Shown: positions 1 to 8,922 of the stretch, in pieces
Position numbering within the stretch: position 1 is the first letter of the stretch
Layout of the letters: every line of letters begins with the position of its first letter
Assembly (NCBI RefSeq): GCF_000429465.1
Contig: NZ_AUBX01000001.1
Span: 1 to 64,000 of the forward strand
Direction: 5' to 3'
DNA: 64,000 nucleotides
From: Algoriphagus vanfongensis DSM 17529
Lineage (GTDB): Bacteria > Bacteroidota > Bacteroidia > Cytophagales > Cyclobacteriaceae
Notes under the pieces: generated by a model
Told to the model about the DNA's origin: nothing
The model's database searches: none
The model's input: the letters and a program-made list of their open reading frames with translations, nothing else
Translations under genes and position numbers: made by a program

Positions 1-15
1 ATCTTCCATCCAAAT

Positions 16-46
16 GGAGATGAAAGTTCATCGCGCTTTCATCTCC
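16..46. other. Strong hairpin downstream of surE
   Basis: An 11-bp perfect inverted repeat, GGAGATGAAAG at 16-26 and CTTTCATCTCC at 36-46, encloses a 9-nt loop. It lies about 100 bp beyond the stop codon of the minus-strand surE gene. Neither side carries a clear run of U, so it is a stable hairpin of unknown role rather than a convincing intrinsic terminator. Confidence 0.5.
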
Positions 47-146
47 CCATAATGTTTCTCTTCTTTTCTGTCAATTACCCCTGTAGAAACTTCCCCACAC
101 ATGAGGAATCTTATCCACAAGACTACCAATTAATTATAACTCCATC

Positions 147-878
147 TCAGTTAAAGAGATCCATACCCTTTAATTTTTTCAATTGTTCTTCATCAGTCAG
201 ATCAAGTCTGAGGGGTGTCATAGATACCAAATTATTTCTAATCGCATAGCGGTCAGTTCCCTCTTCCGGATTTTCGAGAGGAACCACTGTAAACCAAAAA
301 TGTTTTCTCCCCATAGGATCTTCGGAAGGCTTGACCAAGCCGTCATATTGCCGGACAGACTGCCTTGTCCATACGATACCTTTGGGTTCATACGGCAAAT
401 TTACATTGACCAATTTAGGTCCCTTCTCAGAGATCAGATAGTCTATAGCTTTCCATATATATGGTCTCATTTTAGAAAAATCATATTCTCCTGATTGGGT
501 CGGCGTACTAAAAGCTATTCCTTTGATTCCCAATAATGCAGCTTGCTTGGCGCCTGCCAAGGTTCCAGAGTGCCACATCGAATTCCCAAGGTTTGGTCCG
601 AGATTGATACCGGACAATACAACATCAACTTTTTCCCAGTGAAAACTCCCCAAAGAAACACAATCCGCAGGAGTGCCATTTACACGGTATGCATCAAAAT
701 CTCCGATATGAGTTTTCTTATAGGAAAGTGGTCGAGTTGCAGTTACAGCATGCCCCATGGATGATTGCTCCACGTCTGGAGCCACAATTCTAACATCGCC
801 AAATTCTGACGCTACTTCTGCCAATTCCAAAATACCTGGGCTATAAACCCCGTCATCATTAGTAATCAAAATCTTCAT
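147..878 (-). CDS. surE: 5'/3'-nucleotidase SurE
   Basis: This 243-residue protein belongs to the SurE family of metal-dependent phosphatases that hydrolyse nucleoside monophosphates, usually in stationary phase or stress. The N-terminus begins with the family signature ILITNDDG, whose two aspartates bind the metal. It is followed by VAPDVEQSSMGHAVT, where the conserved S-S-M-G loop is intact, and by VLSGINLGPNLGNS and SGTLAGA. Length is typical (about 250). The ATG directly before KILITNDDG is the obvious start. It is divergent from the lipid-kinase-like gene, with a 59-bp shared promoter gap. Family assignment is firm; the in vivo substrate is not shown by sequence. Confidence 0.96.
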   Translation of the reverse strand: MKILITNDDGVYSPGILELAEVASEFGDVRIVAPDVEQSSMGHAVTATRPLSYKKTHIGDFDAYRVNGTPADCVSLGSFHWEKVDVVLSGINLGPNLGNSMWHSGTLAGAKQAALLGIKGIAFSTPTQSGEYDFSKMRPYIWKAIDYLISEKGPKLVNVNLPYEPKGIVWTRQSVRQYDGLVKPSEDPMGRKHFWFTVVPLENPEEGTDRYAIRNNLVSMTPLRLDLTDEEQLKKLKGMDLFN

Positions 879-937
879 AGTTCTATCGTTTAGTCACCCT
901 TTTTGTATGCAAATAGCACGCAGGACTTTTATTACAT

Positions 938-1828
938 ATGAAAATGAAGATTATCTTATTTTACAATCCTTCGGCGGGCGATGAAGATTTCCCATTAGAA
1001 AAAGTAACTACATCCTTGGAAATGCAGGGCGCTTGTGTGATCTCACAGAATATTAAAGAAGCTGGATTTGAAAAGGCACTAAATCTTATTTTTGATCTGA
1101 TCATCATCGCAGGAGGAGATGGCACAGTAGAGACTATTCTCCCTGCACTTCGAACCACTGACATCCCAATAGTAATTTTACCCTGGGGTACTGCCAATAA
1201 TATCGCCGGAAGTCTTAGTACAACTTCTGAATACAAAAGCCTTGTCAAAAATTTTAAACAACAGAACTTCCAAAAGTTAACTATTGGAAAATATGAGTAC
1301 TCCAACAAAGAAGGTTTGTTTATAGAAGGTATCGGTTGGGGATTATTTACTGAACTGCTTTTACAAAAAGCCCGGAATGATAAAAACCTAGATGAATCCT
1401 TTTCCAAAGTAGATTTCGGGATAAACAATCTTATAAAACTTCCCGATGAAATCGCGGAAAACGAATACAAAATAGAATTGGACGGTAAGGATAAATCTGG
1501 CAAATACCTGTGGGTTGAAATACTGAATATTAAACGCTTGGGACCAAAACTTATTCTAGCACCAGATGCAGATCACAGTGATCTATACTTGGATGTAATG
1601 TTGGTGGATAAAAGTCAAAAAGCTGAATTGCGAAAATATCTCCAGGATCAAAAAAAAGAACGTTTTCCCAGCCCTTTCAAGACAGTAAAGGCCAAAATCA
1701 TAAAAATCCAATCATCACAGCCATTCCATGTCGATGACACACTGCACAATTACAAGGAGTTAAAAGGAGTGACTCATCAGATCAAGATAAGTCTTACTCA
1801 ACTACGACTCAAAATCCTCAAAAACTAG
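938..1828 (+). CDS. Diacylglycerol/lipid kinase family protein
   Basis: This 296-residue protein has the DAGK catalytic fold. YNPSAG occurs near the N-terminus and the nucleotide-binding GGDGT signature (IIAGGDGTVETIL) near residue 60, followed by LPWGTANNIAG, the family's P-x-GT-x-N-x-x-A motif. The C-terminal half (about residues 120-290) matches the beta-sandwich of YegS-like kinases. By family it phosphorylates a membrane lipid or diacylglycerol; the substrate cannot be read from sequence. A second ATG two codons downstream (944) is an alternative start. It has no obvious functional link to divergent surE. Confidence 0.88.
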   Translation: MKMKIILFYNPSAGDEDFPLEKVTTSLEMQGACVISQNIKEAGFEKALNLIFDLIIIAGGDGTVETILPALRTTDIPIVILPWGTANNIAGSLSTTSEYKSLVKNFKQQNFQKLTIGKYEYSNKEGLFIEGIGWGLFTELLLQKARNDKNLDESFSKVDFGINNLIKLPDEIAENEYKIELDGKDKSGKYLWVEILNIKRLGPKLILAPDADHSDLYLDVMLVDKSQKAELRKYLQDQKKERFPSPFKTVKAKIIKIQSSQPFHVDDTLHNYKELKGVTHQIKISLTQLRLKILKN

Positions 1829-2281
1829 CTAGTCGAGTAAAATACGGATAACGAATTCAACCACATTAACAAGCATTTAAAAAGGTCAAATGAAAAATCA
1901 CTCACTTTCTAACTTCTAGTTTACGTGACACAGACACTAATCAAGGGGTAGTAGTAAGCTACCTATTATGCTTGCAATTCTTGTAGGAACACATATATCA
2001 ATTCCGTAGGAGAACATGATATCATTAGCAGTTTATAAAAACTGAATGTATTAAGCCATTTGAACATCTATGGATTGCTTCAAAACTTTAACATTCACTG
2101 CTCCAGTCATGCATATTAATACTCTCTGTCGTTGATAAGAAATTTCCCTAGAACATATTGAACAACCGCATAGCTTATCTTTTTTAAACAAACCTTTCAG
2201 CAAGAATAGTCAAACAAAATTAATAGCACGTGCCAATGGCATTTAGATTGCCTACACATAGTAAATAAAAACCACAACAAG
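1829..2281. other. Intergenic gap, nothing recognised
   Basis: This is 453 bp of AT-rich sequence between the lipid kinase and the small ORF at 2282. I found no ORF, tRNA, terminator or repeat. It presumably carries the promoter of the downstream cluster. Confidence 0.4.
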
Positions 2282-2470
2282 ATGACTATTCAAAAAATTA
2301 AGCGAGCTGACCTCATAGGAAAATCGATAGTAGATACGCAAGAGTCGATTGAGAATTTTGATTCAATAAGCCCCAATGAGCCTAATCTAAGAAACAGCAA
2401 TGAAGATGTGGATCAAATTCAACTCATCAAGGAAAAACTAGATTTTAGAGAAGAAGAATCGGATATATGA
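2282..2470 (+). CDS. Small acidic hypothetical protein
   Basis: A 62-residue ORF starting with ATG behind an A-rich leader. The product is hydrophilic and strongly acidic in its C-terminal half, with no Cys, no membrane segment and no family I recognise. It lies 91 bp upstream of, and on the same strand as, the DUF1704 and ATP-grasp genes. It could therefore be a substrate peptide or accessory of that cluster, but this is only positional. It may also be a non-coding open frame. Confidence 0.45.
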   Translation: MTIQKIKRADLIGKSIVDTQESIENFDSISPNEPNLRNSNEDVDQIQLIKEKLDFREEESDI

Positions 2471-2561
2471 GGAATCGAATAAAATGATCAGGACAATATG
2501 GCCTTTGGGTTAGAGAAAATAATACCGATAGCCATTTTAAAGAAGTAGAAGACAAAGAAAA

Positions 2562-4394
2562 ATGATCAATAAAACCACAAAGAAAGCCATCTTGAAGGCC
2601 TTGGAGACAGGGGAAAGTCTAAAAATGCGTTTGGGAAAAAAAACCCGCTTCAAAATCGAACGTAGGCTTCCATTTTTATTGGTTTATAGGTACAAAGCCA
2701 AAGAATCATCCCCTATCACCACATTGGTAGCTAGCGAGAGTTCCTATCTCATCACCGACAGAAATACCGATTACAACAGCGACGCCGCTATTCTGGTCAA
2801 GGAATTCGCCAAAAAAATATCATCCGAATATCGAAGCGTAATGGTGATGGAAGTCTGGATGGGTAAAGCTGAAAGCAAAAACTTTGTTATTAAAGCTCCA
2901 AAAGACAAGGCTCCGAATACTGTAAAATCTCTAAAGAAAGGATTAAAAGACATTGCCGCCAGCTATTCGCTTTCTGTTAAACTGGAAGAGACAAAAATAA
3001 GGCATCCTGAGGACATCAATGATTTTCTTACCCTTAAGCAATGCCAAGAGTCCGGTATATATCTTATAGGATTAGAAATCCCACCATTTTTTAGGAATGA
3101 AAACACAAATGAATTCTATTACCTCCTCTACAAAGAGTTTAAACGTGCATTTTCTGGAGTTCTGAGAAAATCCATATTTGAATTTCTGCGGGTTCAGACG
3201 TCTTTTGATATAGAAAATTACCAAAAATTGGGGAGTTTTTCCATTGATAAGGCTGTCTGGGAAGTTGATAAACAACTTTCAGATATCGAGAAAAAATTCC
3301 AGTTCCTGCTTCTTATCTCTCCCATCAATACCCTAGAGGCAAAGGAAGAATTTATTAAAAAGAAACATCAAATCAATCCTAAATTTCTGTACCGGCACCT
3401 GCCTGTTGATCCAGACCGATTAAAAGAAGCTCTTTTTAGCGTTAAGATTCACGAGATTGAAGATCCTACATTGGCTTTCCTATACACTGAAAAGCGGGAA
3501 GAGTTGGAAAAGCAAATTACCATGTTAAAAGAAAGAGGAAGTAAAAACTTCATGTACAGCAGTATCCGCTTATACAGTTCACCAGGAATTAATCTCTATG
3601 AAACAGCTAAATATCTGCTAAAGTCATTACCTGCTGATAATTATGAAGATATGGAATGGTTTGACTGCTATGATTTAGCCAAGATTTGTCAAATGGAAAT
3701 CGGAAAGTATAAAGAACTCTATCCTGGAGTTAACGCGACGGTTTCTGTGAAACATGATATTGTAGGCATGCTTGTTTCTAAAGGCCAGTTATATATCGGA
3801 GAGAGTTTCAAGGTTCCAAAACGCCGGGTTCAAGCCTTGGTTCATCACGAAGTTAGCACCCATATTTTAACTTTCTATAATGGCAAAATGCAACCCTTTG
3901 GTCAGATGAGCAGTGGTTTCGCCGATTACGATGAACTACAGGAAGGCTTGGCTGTTTTGTCAGAATATTTAGTTGGAGGCCTTACATATAACAGATTGAG
4001 AATATTAGCAGCAAGAGTTATTGCAGGTAGGGCTTTGATAGAAGGGCAAACTTTCTCCGAGACTTACAGGGTGCTCACAGTTGAGTACAATGTCCCTCCT
4101 GAAACTTCCTTTCAGATTACCGCAAGGACATATCAGGGAGGAGGGTGCACAAAGGATATTATTTATCTAAGAGGTCTAATAAAACTCCTCGACTATTTAA
4201 AAGGAGGTGGAGAATTAGAACCACTTTATGTGGGAAAAATCGGATTTAAACACATCCCCTTGATCCGGGAATTAAAAATCAGAGGTATCATCCATCCCTC
4301 TCCTCTAGTCCCCTCTTTTTTGAAAACAAGTATAGCCCAGGAAAGGCTGGAAAAATTAAAAAATGGTCTTGACCTCCCACAATTAGTGAACTAA
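2562..4394 (+). CDS. DUF1704 metallopeptidase-like protein (QEGLA motif)
   Basis: A 610-residue protein of the DUF1704 family, often annotated 'flavohemoglobin expression-modulating QEGLA motif protein'; eukaryotic relatives are tubulin carboxypeptidases. The zinc-binding HExxxH appears as HHEVSTH at residues 428-434, and QEGLA at 460-464 supplies the expected third ligand (Glu). The N-terminal 200 residues are a variable domain. Length is normal. The next gene starts 14 bp downstream, so the two are probably co-transcribed. The peptidase prediction follows from the motif; the substrate is unknown. Confidence 0.88.
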   Translation: MINKTTKKAILKALETGESLKMRLGKKTRFKIERRLPFLLVYRYKAKESSPITTLVASESSYLITDRNTDYNSDAAILVKEFAKKISSEYRSVMVMEVWMGKAESKNFVIKAPKDKAPNTVKSLKKGLKDIAASYSLSVKLEETKIRHPEDINDFLTLKQCQESGIYLIGLEIPPFFRNENTNEFYYLLYKEFKRAFSGVLRKSIFEFLRVQTSFDIENYQKLGSFSIDKAVWEVDKQLSDIEKKFQFLLLISPINTLEAKEEFIKKKHQINPKFLYRHLPVDPDRLKEALFSVKIHEIEDPTLAFLYTEKREELEKQITMLKERGSKNFMYSSIRLYSSPGINLYETAKYLLKSLPADNYEDMEWFDCYDLAKICQMEIGKYKELYPGVNATVSVKHDIVGMLVSKGQLYIGESFKVPKRRVQALVHHEVSTHILTFYNGKMQPFGQMSSGFADYDELQEGLAVLSEYLVGGLTYNRLRILAARVIAGRALIEGQTFSETYRVLTVEYNVPPETSFQITARTYQGGGCTKDIIYLRGLIKLLDYLKGGGELEPLYVGKIGFKHIPLIRELKIRGIIHPSPLVPSFLKTSIAQERLEKLKNGLDLPQLVN

Positions 4395-4408
4395 AACCAA
4401 CATAACTT

Positions 4409-5452
4409 ATGAAAATTGGATTTATTGTCAATCAAATAGAAACAGAAACTGCGGGGTATAGTACAACCCTCCTGTCTTCCACAGCAATTCATAGAGGTCA
4501 TGAAGCATATATTATAGGCATAGGGCAATTATGCTATCTCAAAGATGGCAAAATGGGCGCTAAAGCAGTTAAGGCTCCTGAAAGAAAATTTCGCAGTCTG
4601 CAGAAATATATTGAGGCCATCAAAAGCGCAGAAGCAGAGAAAGTTTTCATCACATCGGACGACTTGGATGTACTTTTCCTGAGAAACGATCCCTGCGAAG
4701 AAATTGGCGATCGCGCATGGGCACAAACAGCCGGAATGGTCTTTGGGCAGATTGCAGTGGCAAATGGTGTACTTGTACTAAACGACCCATATTCTTTGAT
4801 GACTTCATTCAACAAAATGTATTTCCAGCATTTTCCAGAAAAGGTAAGACCAAGAACCATAATCAGTAGAGATGCAAATGAGATAAAGGAGTTTTATGTA
4901 CAAGAGAAAAAGAAAATCATCTTAAAACCACTTCAAGGATCAGGAGGTAAAGACGTATTTTTAGTTGATGACGATAAAAATCTAAACCAAATCGTTGAAA
5001 CAATTAACCGCAATGGATTTGTAATTGCCCAAGAATATCTCCCCGCTGCGAAAAACGGCGATATAAGAGTAATATTAATGAATGGAAAAGTACTTACAGT
5101 AAAGGGAAAGCATGCTGCAATAAATCGGGTTAATGAAAATGATATCCGTAGCAACTTGCACACAGGCGGCCAAGCACTTCATACAGAATTTAATGAAGAT
5201 GTAAGGAGACTTTGTGAAATTGTTGGTCCAAAGTTGGTTCAGGACGGAATGTTTCTAGTAGGCATTGATATCGTAGGTGATAAAATCATGGAAATAAACT
5301 TGGATAGTCCCGGAGGAATAGTTGCTATGCATAAGTTAGAAGGAGTAGATTTCTGCGGTGAAATCATTGCTGCAATAGAACGAAAAGTAAATTTCCAAAA
5401 ACATTATCAAGGAACCCTCCCTAACGCATTTTTATCGACCTTAGACATTTAA
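4409..5452 (+). CDS. Glutathione synthetase-like ATP-grasp ligase
   Basis: A 347-residue protein resembling prokaryotic glutathione synthetase (GshB/RimK superfamily). It has an N-terminal pre-ATP-grasp fold (KIGFIVNQIETE), an ATP-grasp lysine segment (IILKPLQGSGGKDVFLV), and the C-terminal metal-binding segment (DIVGDKIMEINLDSPGG, with E and N ligands). By family it ligates an amino acid or peptide carboxylate to an amine using ATP. No gshA-like gene is adjacent. The fixed association with a DUF1704 protein suggests a dedicated peptide-like substrate instead of ordinary glutathione synthesis; that is inference. Confidence 0.85.
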   Translation: MKIGFIVNQIETETAGYSTTLLSSTAIHRGHEAYIIGIGQLCYLKDGKMGAKAVKAPERKFRSLQKYIEAIKSAEAEKVFITSDDLDVLFLRNDPCEEIGDRAWAQTAGMVFGQIAVANGVLVLNDPYSLMTSFNKMYFQHFPEKVRPRTIISRDANEIKEFYVQEKKKIILKPLQGSGGKDVFLVDDDKNLNQIVETINRNGFVIAQEYLPAAKNGDIRVILMNGKVLTVKGKHAAINRVNENDIRSNLHTGGQALHTEFNEDVRRLCEIVGPKLVQDGMFLVGIDIVGDKIMEINLDSPGGIVAMHKLEGVDFCGEIIAAIERKVNFQKHYQGTLPNAFLSTLDI

Positions 5453-5510
5453 TAGCTATTGGAATATAGCTTATTACAAATAGAAAATTCCTTACGTTCA
5501 TGCTAAAGAT

Positions 5511-6452
5511 TCATGTGGATTTCACAATGAAAAAACCATCGGATCCCTGCTTTTGGTATAAGGGCAAAAACACCCTAAATTCATCATCTGCAATAATTTT
5601 CTCTCCATCTAACTTTGCCAATAGCTGCCCTGGCTTTACATGTGAAAAATTTTCAAATCCAGGTTCCATAGTGAACTCTTGATCGCTCTTCAAATCTAGT
5701 CGATAGATAACTTCAAATTCTTCCTGTATCGGTGAAGATTTTTTCAGTAAATGATAGTAGTAATCGTAATCTATGTCAGTTCTTTTCAGCATTCCAGTAT
5801 GTATTAACGCTATCCATATAGCAGCTTCATGAAAATCCACAGATTTAGAATCATCATGCTGACCTGCTTCCATTGTAAAGCCTATGTGCCCCCTCTGTGT
5901 TAGAAAATGGTCAAAATGACCAGGGATAAATTGTTCAATCCCTTTTACAAGTGGAAGGGGAATTTCTTTAGCAAATTCAAAATTCGCTTCTTTTTTATTA
6001 ACACTAACGTAAGGGATTGTGACAGAAGAAGTAGTATGTAGATCCATAAAGAAGATTTCTTTCTGAATGGAATCTTTCTCTAATTTCTCGATGATTAAAA
6101 CCAGTTCATGAAACTCTATCCCCTCCTGAAAATCAATATTTTCTTCTTTTTTCAATACCTCTGCTAACTCAGGGGTGCATACCCGGTTGAGATCCTGATC
6201 AATCATACGGACGTTATGAGCGAGTGCAGTTAAGTTACCGACAACTCCTAAAATTTTACCTTTCATTTTTGGCTTTTCTTTGATGAGCTTTGAAATAACT
6301 CGCTCAACTGCTAGTACCCCACTTGGTTCATTTCCATGAACAGCGCCACTCACCAGAAAAAAAGGACCTGAAGTTTGATCCAGTTGGTCTTCTGGGTACT
6401 CTCCGATGATTCTTTTCAATCTACTAGGATCTATTTTTTGATAATTCGTCAT
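5511..6452 (-). CDS. Succinylglutamate desuccinylase/aspartoacylase family hydrolase
   Basis: A 313-residue zinc-dependent hydrolase of the AstE/AspA family, related to M14 carboxypeptidases. The zinc motif is seen in VSGAVHGNEPSG (H and E ligands), with a second histidine in FFMDLHTTSS and the likely catalytic glutamate in FTMEAGQHDD. A C-terminal beta domain follows. The longest frame would begin at a TTG (6473), but the ATG at 6452 is preferred. It is convergent with the ATP-grasp gene (58 bp between stops). Together with the peptidase and ligase it suggests a pathway that makes and trims an acylated or amide-linked compound. Confidence 0.86.
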   Translation of the reverse strand: MTNYQKIDPSRLKRIIGEYPEDQLDQTSGPFFLVSGAVHGNEPSGVLAVERVISKLIKEKPKMKGKILGVVGNLTALAHNVRMIDQDLNRVCTPELAEVLKKEENIDFQEGIEFHELVLIIEKLEKDSIQKEIFFMDLHTTSSVTIPYVSVNKKEANFEFAKEIPLPLVKGIEQFIPGHFDHFLTQRGHIGFTMEAGQHDDSKSVDFHEAAIWIALIHTGMLKRTDIDYDYYYHLLKKSSPIQEEFEVIYRLDLKSDQEFTMEPGFENFSHVKPGQLLAKLDGEKIIADDEFRVFLPLYQKQGSDGFFIVKST

Positions 6453-7298
6453 AAGTTTCAGCTTTGTTTTCAACTAAGAATTCAAAACTCGTTCCCACTA
6501 CCAATTTCTTGTTGAATTGTTTCATTCGGCTAATGCCCGAGTTGTTCATCAAAAATTCAATGCTATAGTGGGTAACACAAAGTATCACATTGTTGTCATT
6601 TTGTTACATTTTGTGCAATGATCTTTCAATGTTAATAGAAGCGCGAGTATCCTGAATTTTAAGCTTCAAAAATTTTAATAGAGCCAAACAAGGGCAAACA
6701 ATCGCTTAATATAACGTTTACCATATAGAGCATAGTTAATCATCAATCCAATGACATATCCTTTTCTACCTCTTTGACAAAATTCTACGCAATAGGTAAT
6801 TTGAATGGGACTGATTTTTGATCTAGTCCTAGTAGATAACGTTTCCATATCTATTTGAAATCAGTTATACTGAAATGTTAGTAGAGCTTTCTTTTGGCCT
6901 GTCAAGCGGCGAATAAATAAGCAAGAACTTGACAGGAGTTGAGTGATGAATCTAACAAGGGGGATATTGAATGGTGAAGAGGGGGTAGTACATATCCTCA
7001 TGAAACCTATACTTTCTTTAGAATTAGTGACTTAAAAATGGATAAGAACCACTCGGCGTTTAACATTGGAAACATGAATTGAAAACAAAAACTGCTAAAG
7101 TATCCATTTAGTAATGACAGTTTACAAAATGAGATAATCTAGAGAGTGATATACGACGAATACGCAAATAAAGAGAATTAAACCAACGACCTAAATAATG
7201 ATGCCTCCTATGATCGACTGTCTGAATTCTTTAGAAATGAAGAATGAAGAAGTTGTAAGGAGGCACCATTATTTATGCTATTGGCAAATTCTCCACTC
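6453..7298. other. Long intergenic gap with a 3' inverted repeat
   Basis: About 850 bp without a convincing gene. GTTACA at 6603-6608 lies 150 bp upstream of the aspartoacylase-family gene. At the right end, AATAATGATGCCTCCT (7194-7209) is mirrored by AGGAGGCACCATTATT (7258-7273), a 16-bp inverted repeat with one mismatch and a 48-nt loop, just beyond the stop of the copper-binding gene. The rest shows nothing. Confidence 0.4.
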
Positions 7299-7625
7299 CT
7301 ATGCCATTTGATGTGATAATTCTTCCACACATCTCCGACACGACACCATACACTTGATACTCTCGGGAGAATTGTGTTTTTCACATTCTACAGCACAAAT
7401 CTTACATGCTTCTACGCAAGTAAACATCAATCGCCCCCTGTCCAACCTGACTGATTCACATGCGTCGAGACAATCAGCGCATGCGCCAATGCAAATCTCA
7501 ACTAGCTCAATTGTTTTTTCCATTCCTGAAACATCCTTTATGGAAGCGACCAATTGAAAACAGTCTTTAATACATTGCTCTAATGCGTTACAGCAATCGC
7601 TTTTTATTGGGGTTGACGATGACAT
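7299..7625 (-). CDS. Four-helix bundle copper-binding protein (DUF326/Csp-like)
   Basis: A 108-residue helical protein with 15 cysteines at about 11, 12, 18, 22, 45, 49, 52, 56, 70, 74, 77, 81, 92, 96 and 99, arranged as repeated CxxxC and CxxC on successive helices. This is the pattern of the Csp/DUF326 copper-storage family, in which Cys side chains pointing into a four-helix bundle bind many Cu(I) ions. There is no signal peptide, so it resembles cytosolic Csp3. The start is an ATG (7625). It stands alone, divergent from ku across a 526-bp gap. Confidence 0.9.
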   Translation of the reverse strand: MSSSTPIKSDCCNALEQCIKDCFQLVASIKDVSGMEKTIELVEICIGACADCLDACESVRLDRGRLMFTCVEACKICAVECEKHNSPESIKCMVSCRRCVEELSHQMA

Positions 7626-8151
7626 GGTTCTTATTGGGTTTATTAAAATTAACTACCAAATGAGAGACCATAACTAATTTAACTTTTTTATAAAGTTCCA
7701 ATTTATGTTTAGAACACAAATTTATTATGGAATAGTGCCTCAACCATCTTAATAAGACAACTTTTGATTACTGCGGAAAGGCCAATAGAATATCACGTTA
7801 AGAACAAAACGAACTATCTGTATTGCTTTCCATACACAAAACGTTACGTTTATTCCACAAATTGGAAATTACCAAATGGTAATGCTGACCCATTCGCAAT
7901 ATTTTTGATTTAAATTATTTCAAAAAATTTCAACAGGGAGAAAAGCAGACAAGATATTCTTGAAAAATTTTTCTAACCATCTTATCATTGAAACTTTTTA
8001 GGAACTACTACTTCATCTCTCGAGATATTGATGAGAGCCAATCACATCATCAAATTTATTATAATCCCAAGCAATAACAGAACACGTTAGTTAGAGACCA
8101 ATTGGCATCTGTATTGGTTATTTCAATTAGCTTTCACAAAACAGACCAAGT
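7626..8151. other. Divergent promoter gap, nothing else recognised
   Basis: 526 bp between the divergent copper-binding gene and ku. AT-rich, with no ORF or stable hairpin noticed. It must contain both promoters, but I could not place them. Confidence 0.35.
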
Positions 8152-8922
8152 ATGAAATCAATATGGAATGGTACGTTAAGTTTTGGATTGGTCAATATTC
8201 CCATAAAAATGTATTCCGCATCAGAGTCCCGAAGAATCGATTTGGATATGTTGGATTCAAAGGACCATGCCAGAATTCGCTACCAGCGTGTCAATGAAAC
8301 CTCAGGTAAGGAGGTAGAATGGAAAGATATTGTAAAGGGCTTTAAGATAGATGACAAATATGTCGTGCTGGAGGAAGAGGATTTCGAACTGGCAAATGCA
8401 AAAAAAAGCAAGGTAGTAGAAATTGAAGCCTTCGTAAATGAAGTCGATGTTGCGGACATGCTTTTCAAAAAGCCCTATTTCCTCGAACCCCAAAAAGAAG
8501 GAGGCAAAGCTTATAACCTGCTCCGGGATGCTCTTAAAAAGACCGAAAAACTGGGATTGGCCACTTTTGTCATGCGGCAGAAAGAAAACCTGTGCCTAAT
8601 CGGAGTCTATAAAAATGCCTTGGTACTTCACGTGATCCGTTTTGCAGATGAAGTCAGGAATCCAAGCGAGCTGAAAATATCCACCTCCAAAGTAACCAAA
8701 AAAGAAGTGGAGATGGCCGAATCACTCATCGAACAATATACGGAGCCATTTGATCTGGGTAAATACAAAGATCAATACAATGAACAGCTGATGAAAGTGA
8801 TTAAGGCAAAATCAAAAGGCAAAAAAGCAAAAGTGAAGAAGTTTGAACCGGAAAACACAGCAGCTAAGGATTTGATGGCCCAACTCAAGGCCAGTTTGGA
8901 AAAACGTAAAAAAGCATCCTGA
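8152..8922 (+). CDS. ku: Non-homologous end joining protein Ku
   Basis: A 256-residue bacterial Ku, a homodimeric ring protein that binds DNA ends and recruits LigD. The opening (SIWNGTLSFGLVNIPIKMYSA) is the canonical Ku N-terminus. The beta-barrel core follows, and a lysine-rich tail from about residue 215 (AKSKGKKAKVKK) matches the DNA-contacting C-terminal extension. Its TGA overlaps the ATG of ligD (TGATG), so the two are translationally coupled. Confidence 0.96.
   Translation: MKSIWNGTLSFGLVNIPIKMYSASESRRIDLDMLDSKDHARIRYQRVNETSGKEVEWKDIVKGFKIDDKYVVLEEEDFELANAKKSKVVEIEAFVNEVDVADMLFKKPYFLEPQKEGGKAYNLLRDALKKTEKLGLATFVMRQKENLCLIGVYKNALVLHVIRFADEVRNPSELKISTSKVTKKEVEMAESLIEQYTEPFDLGKYKDQYNEQLMKVIKAKSKGKKAKVKKFEPENTAAKDLMAQLKASLEKRKKAS

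Noticed and set aside
111..119. Perfect DnaA-box word TTATCCACA, and another at 26112-26120 (minus strand)
   Set aside because: Single isolated boxes occur by chance; there is no cluster, no AT-rich unwinding region with repeated boxes and no dnaA/dnaN context.
961..1503. A 180-codon minus-strand frame opposite the lipid kinase gene
   Set aside because: It lies entirely within a well-supported gene on the other strand and shows Ser/Ile/Phe-rich shadow composition.
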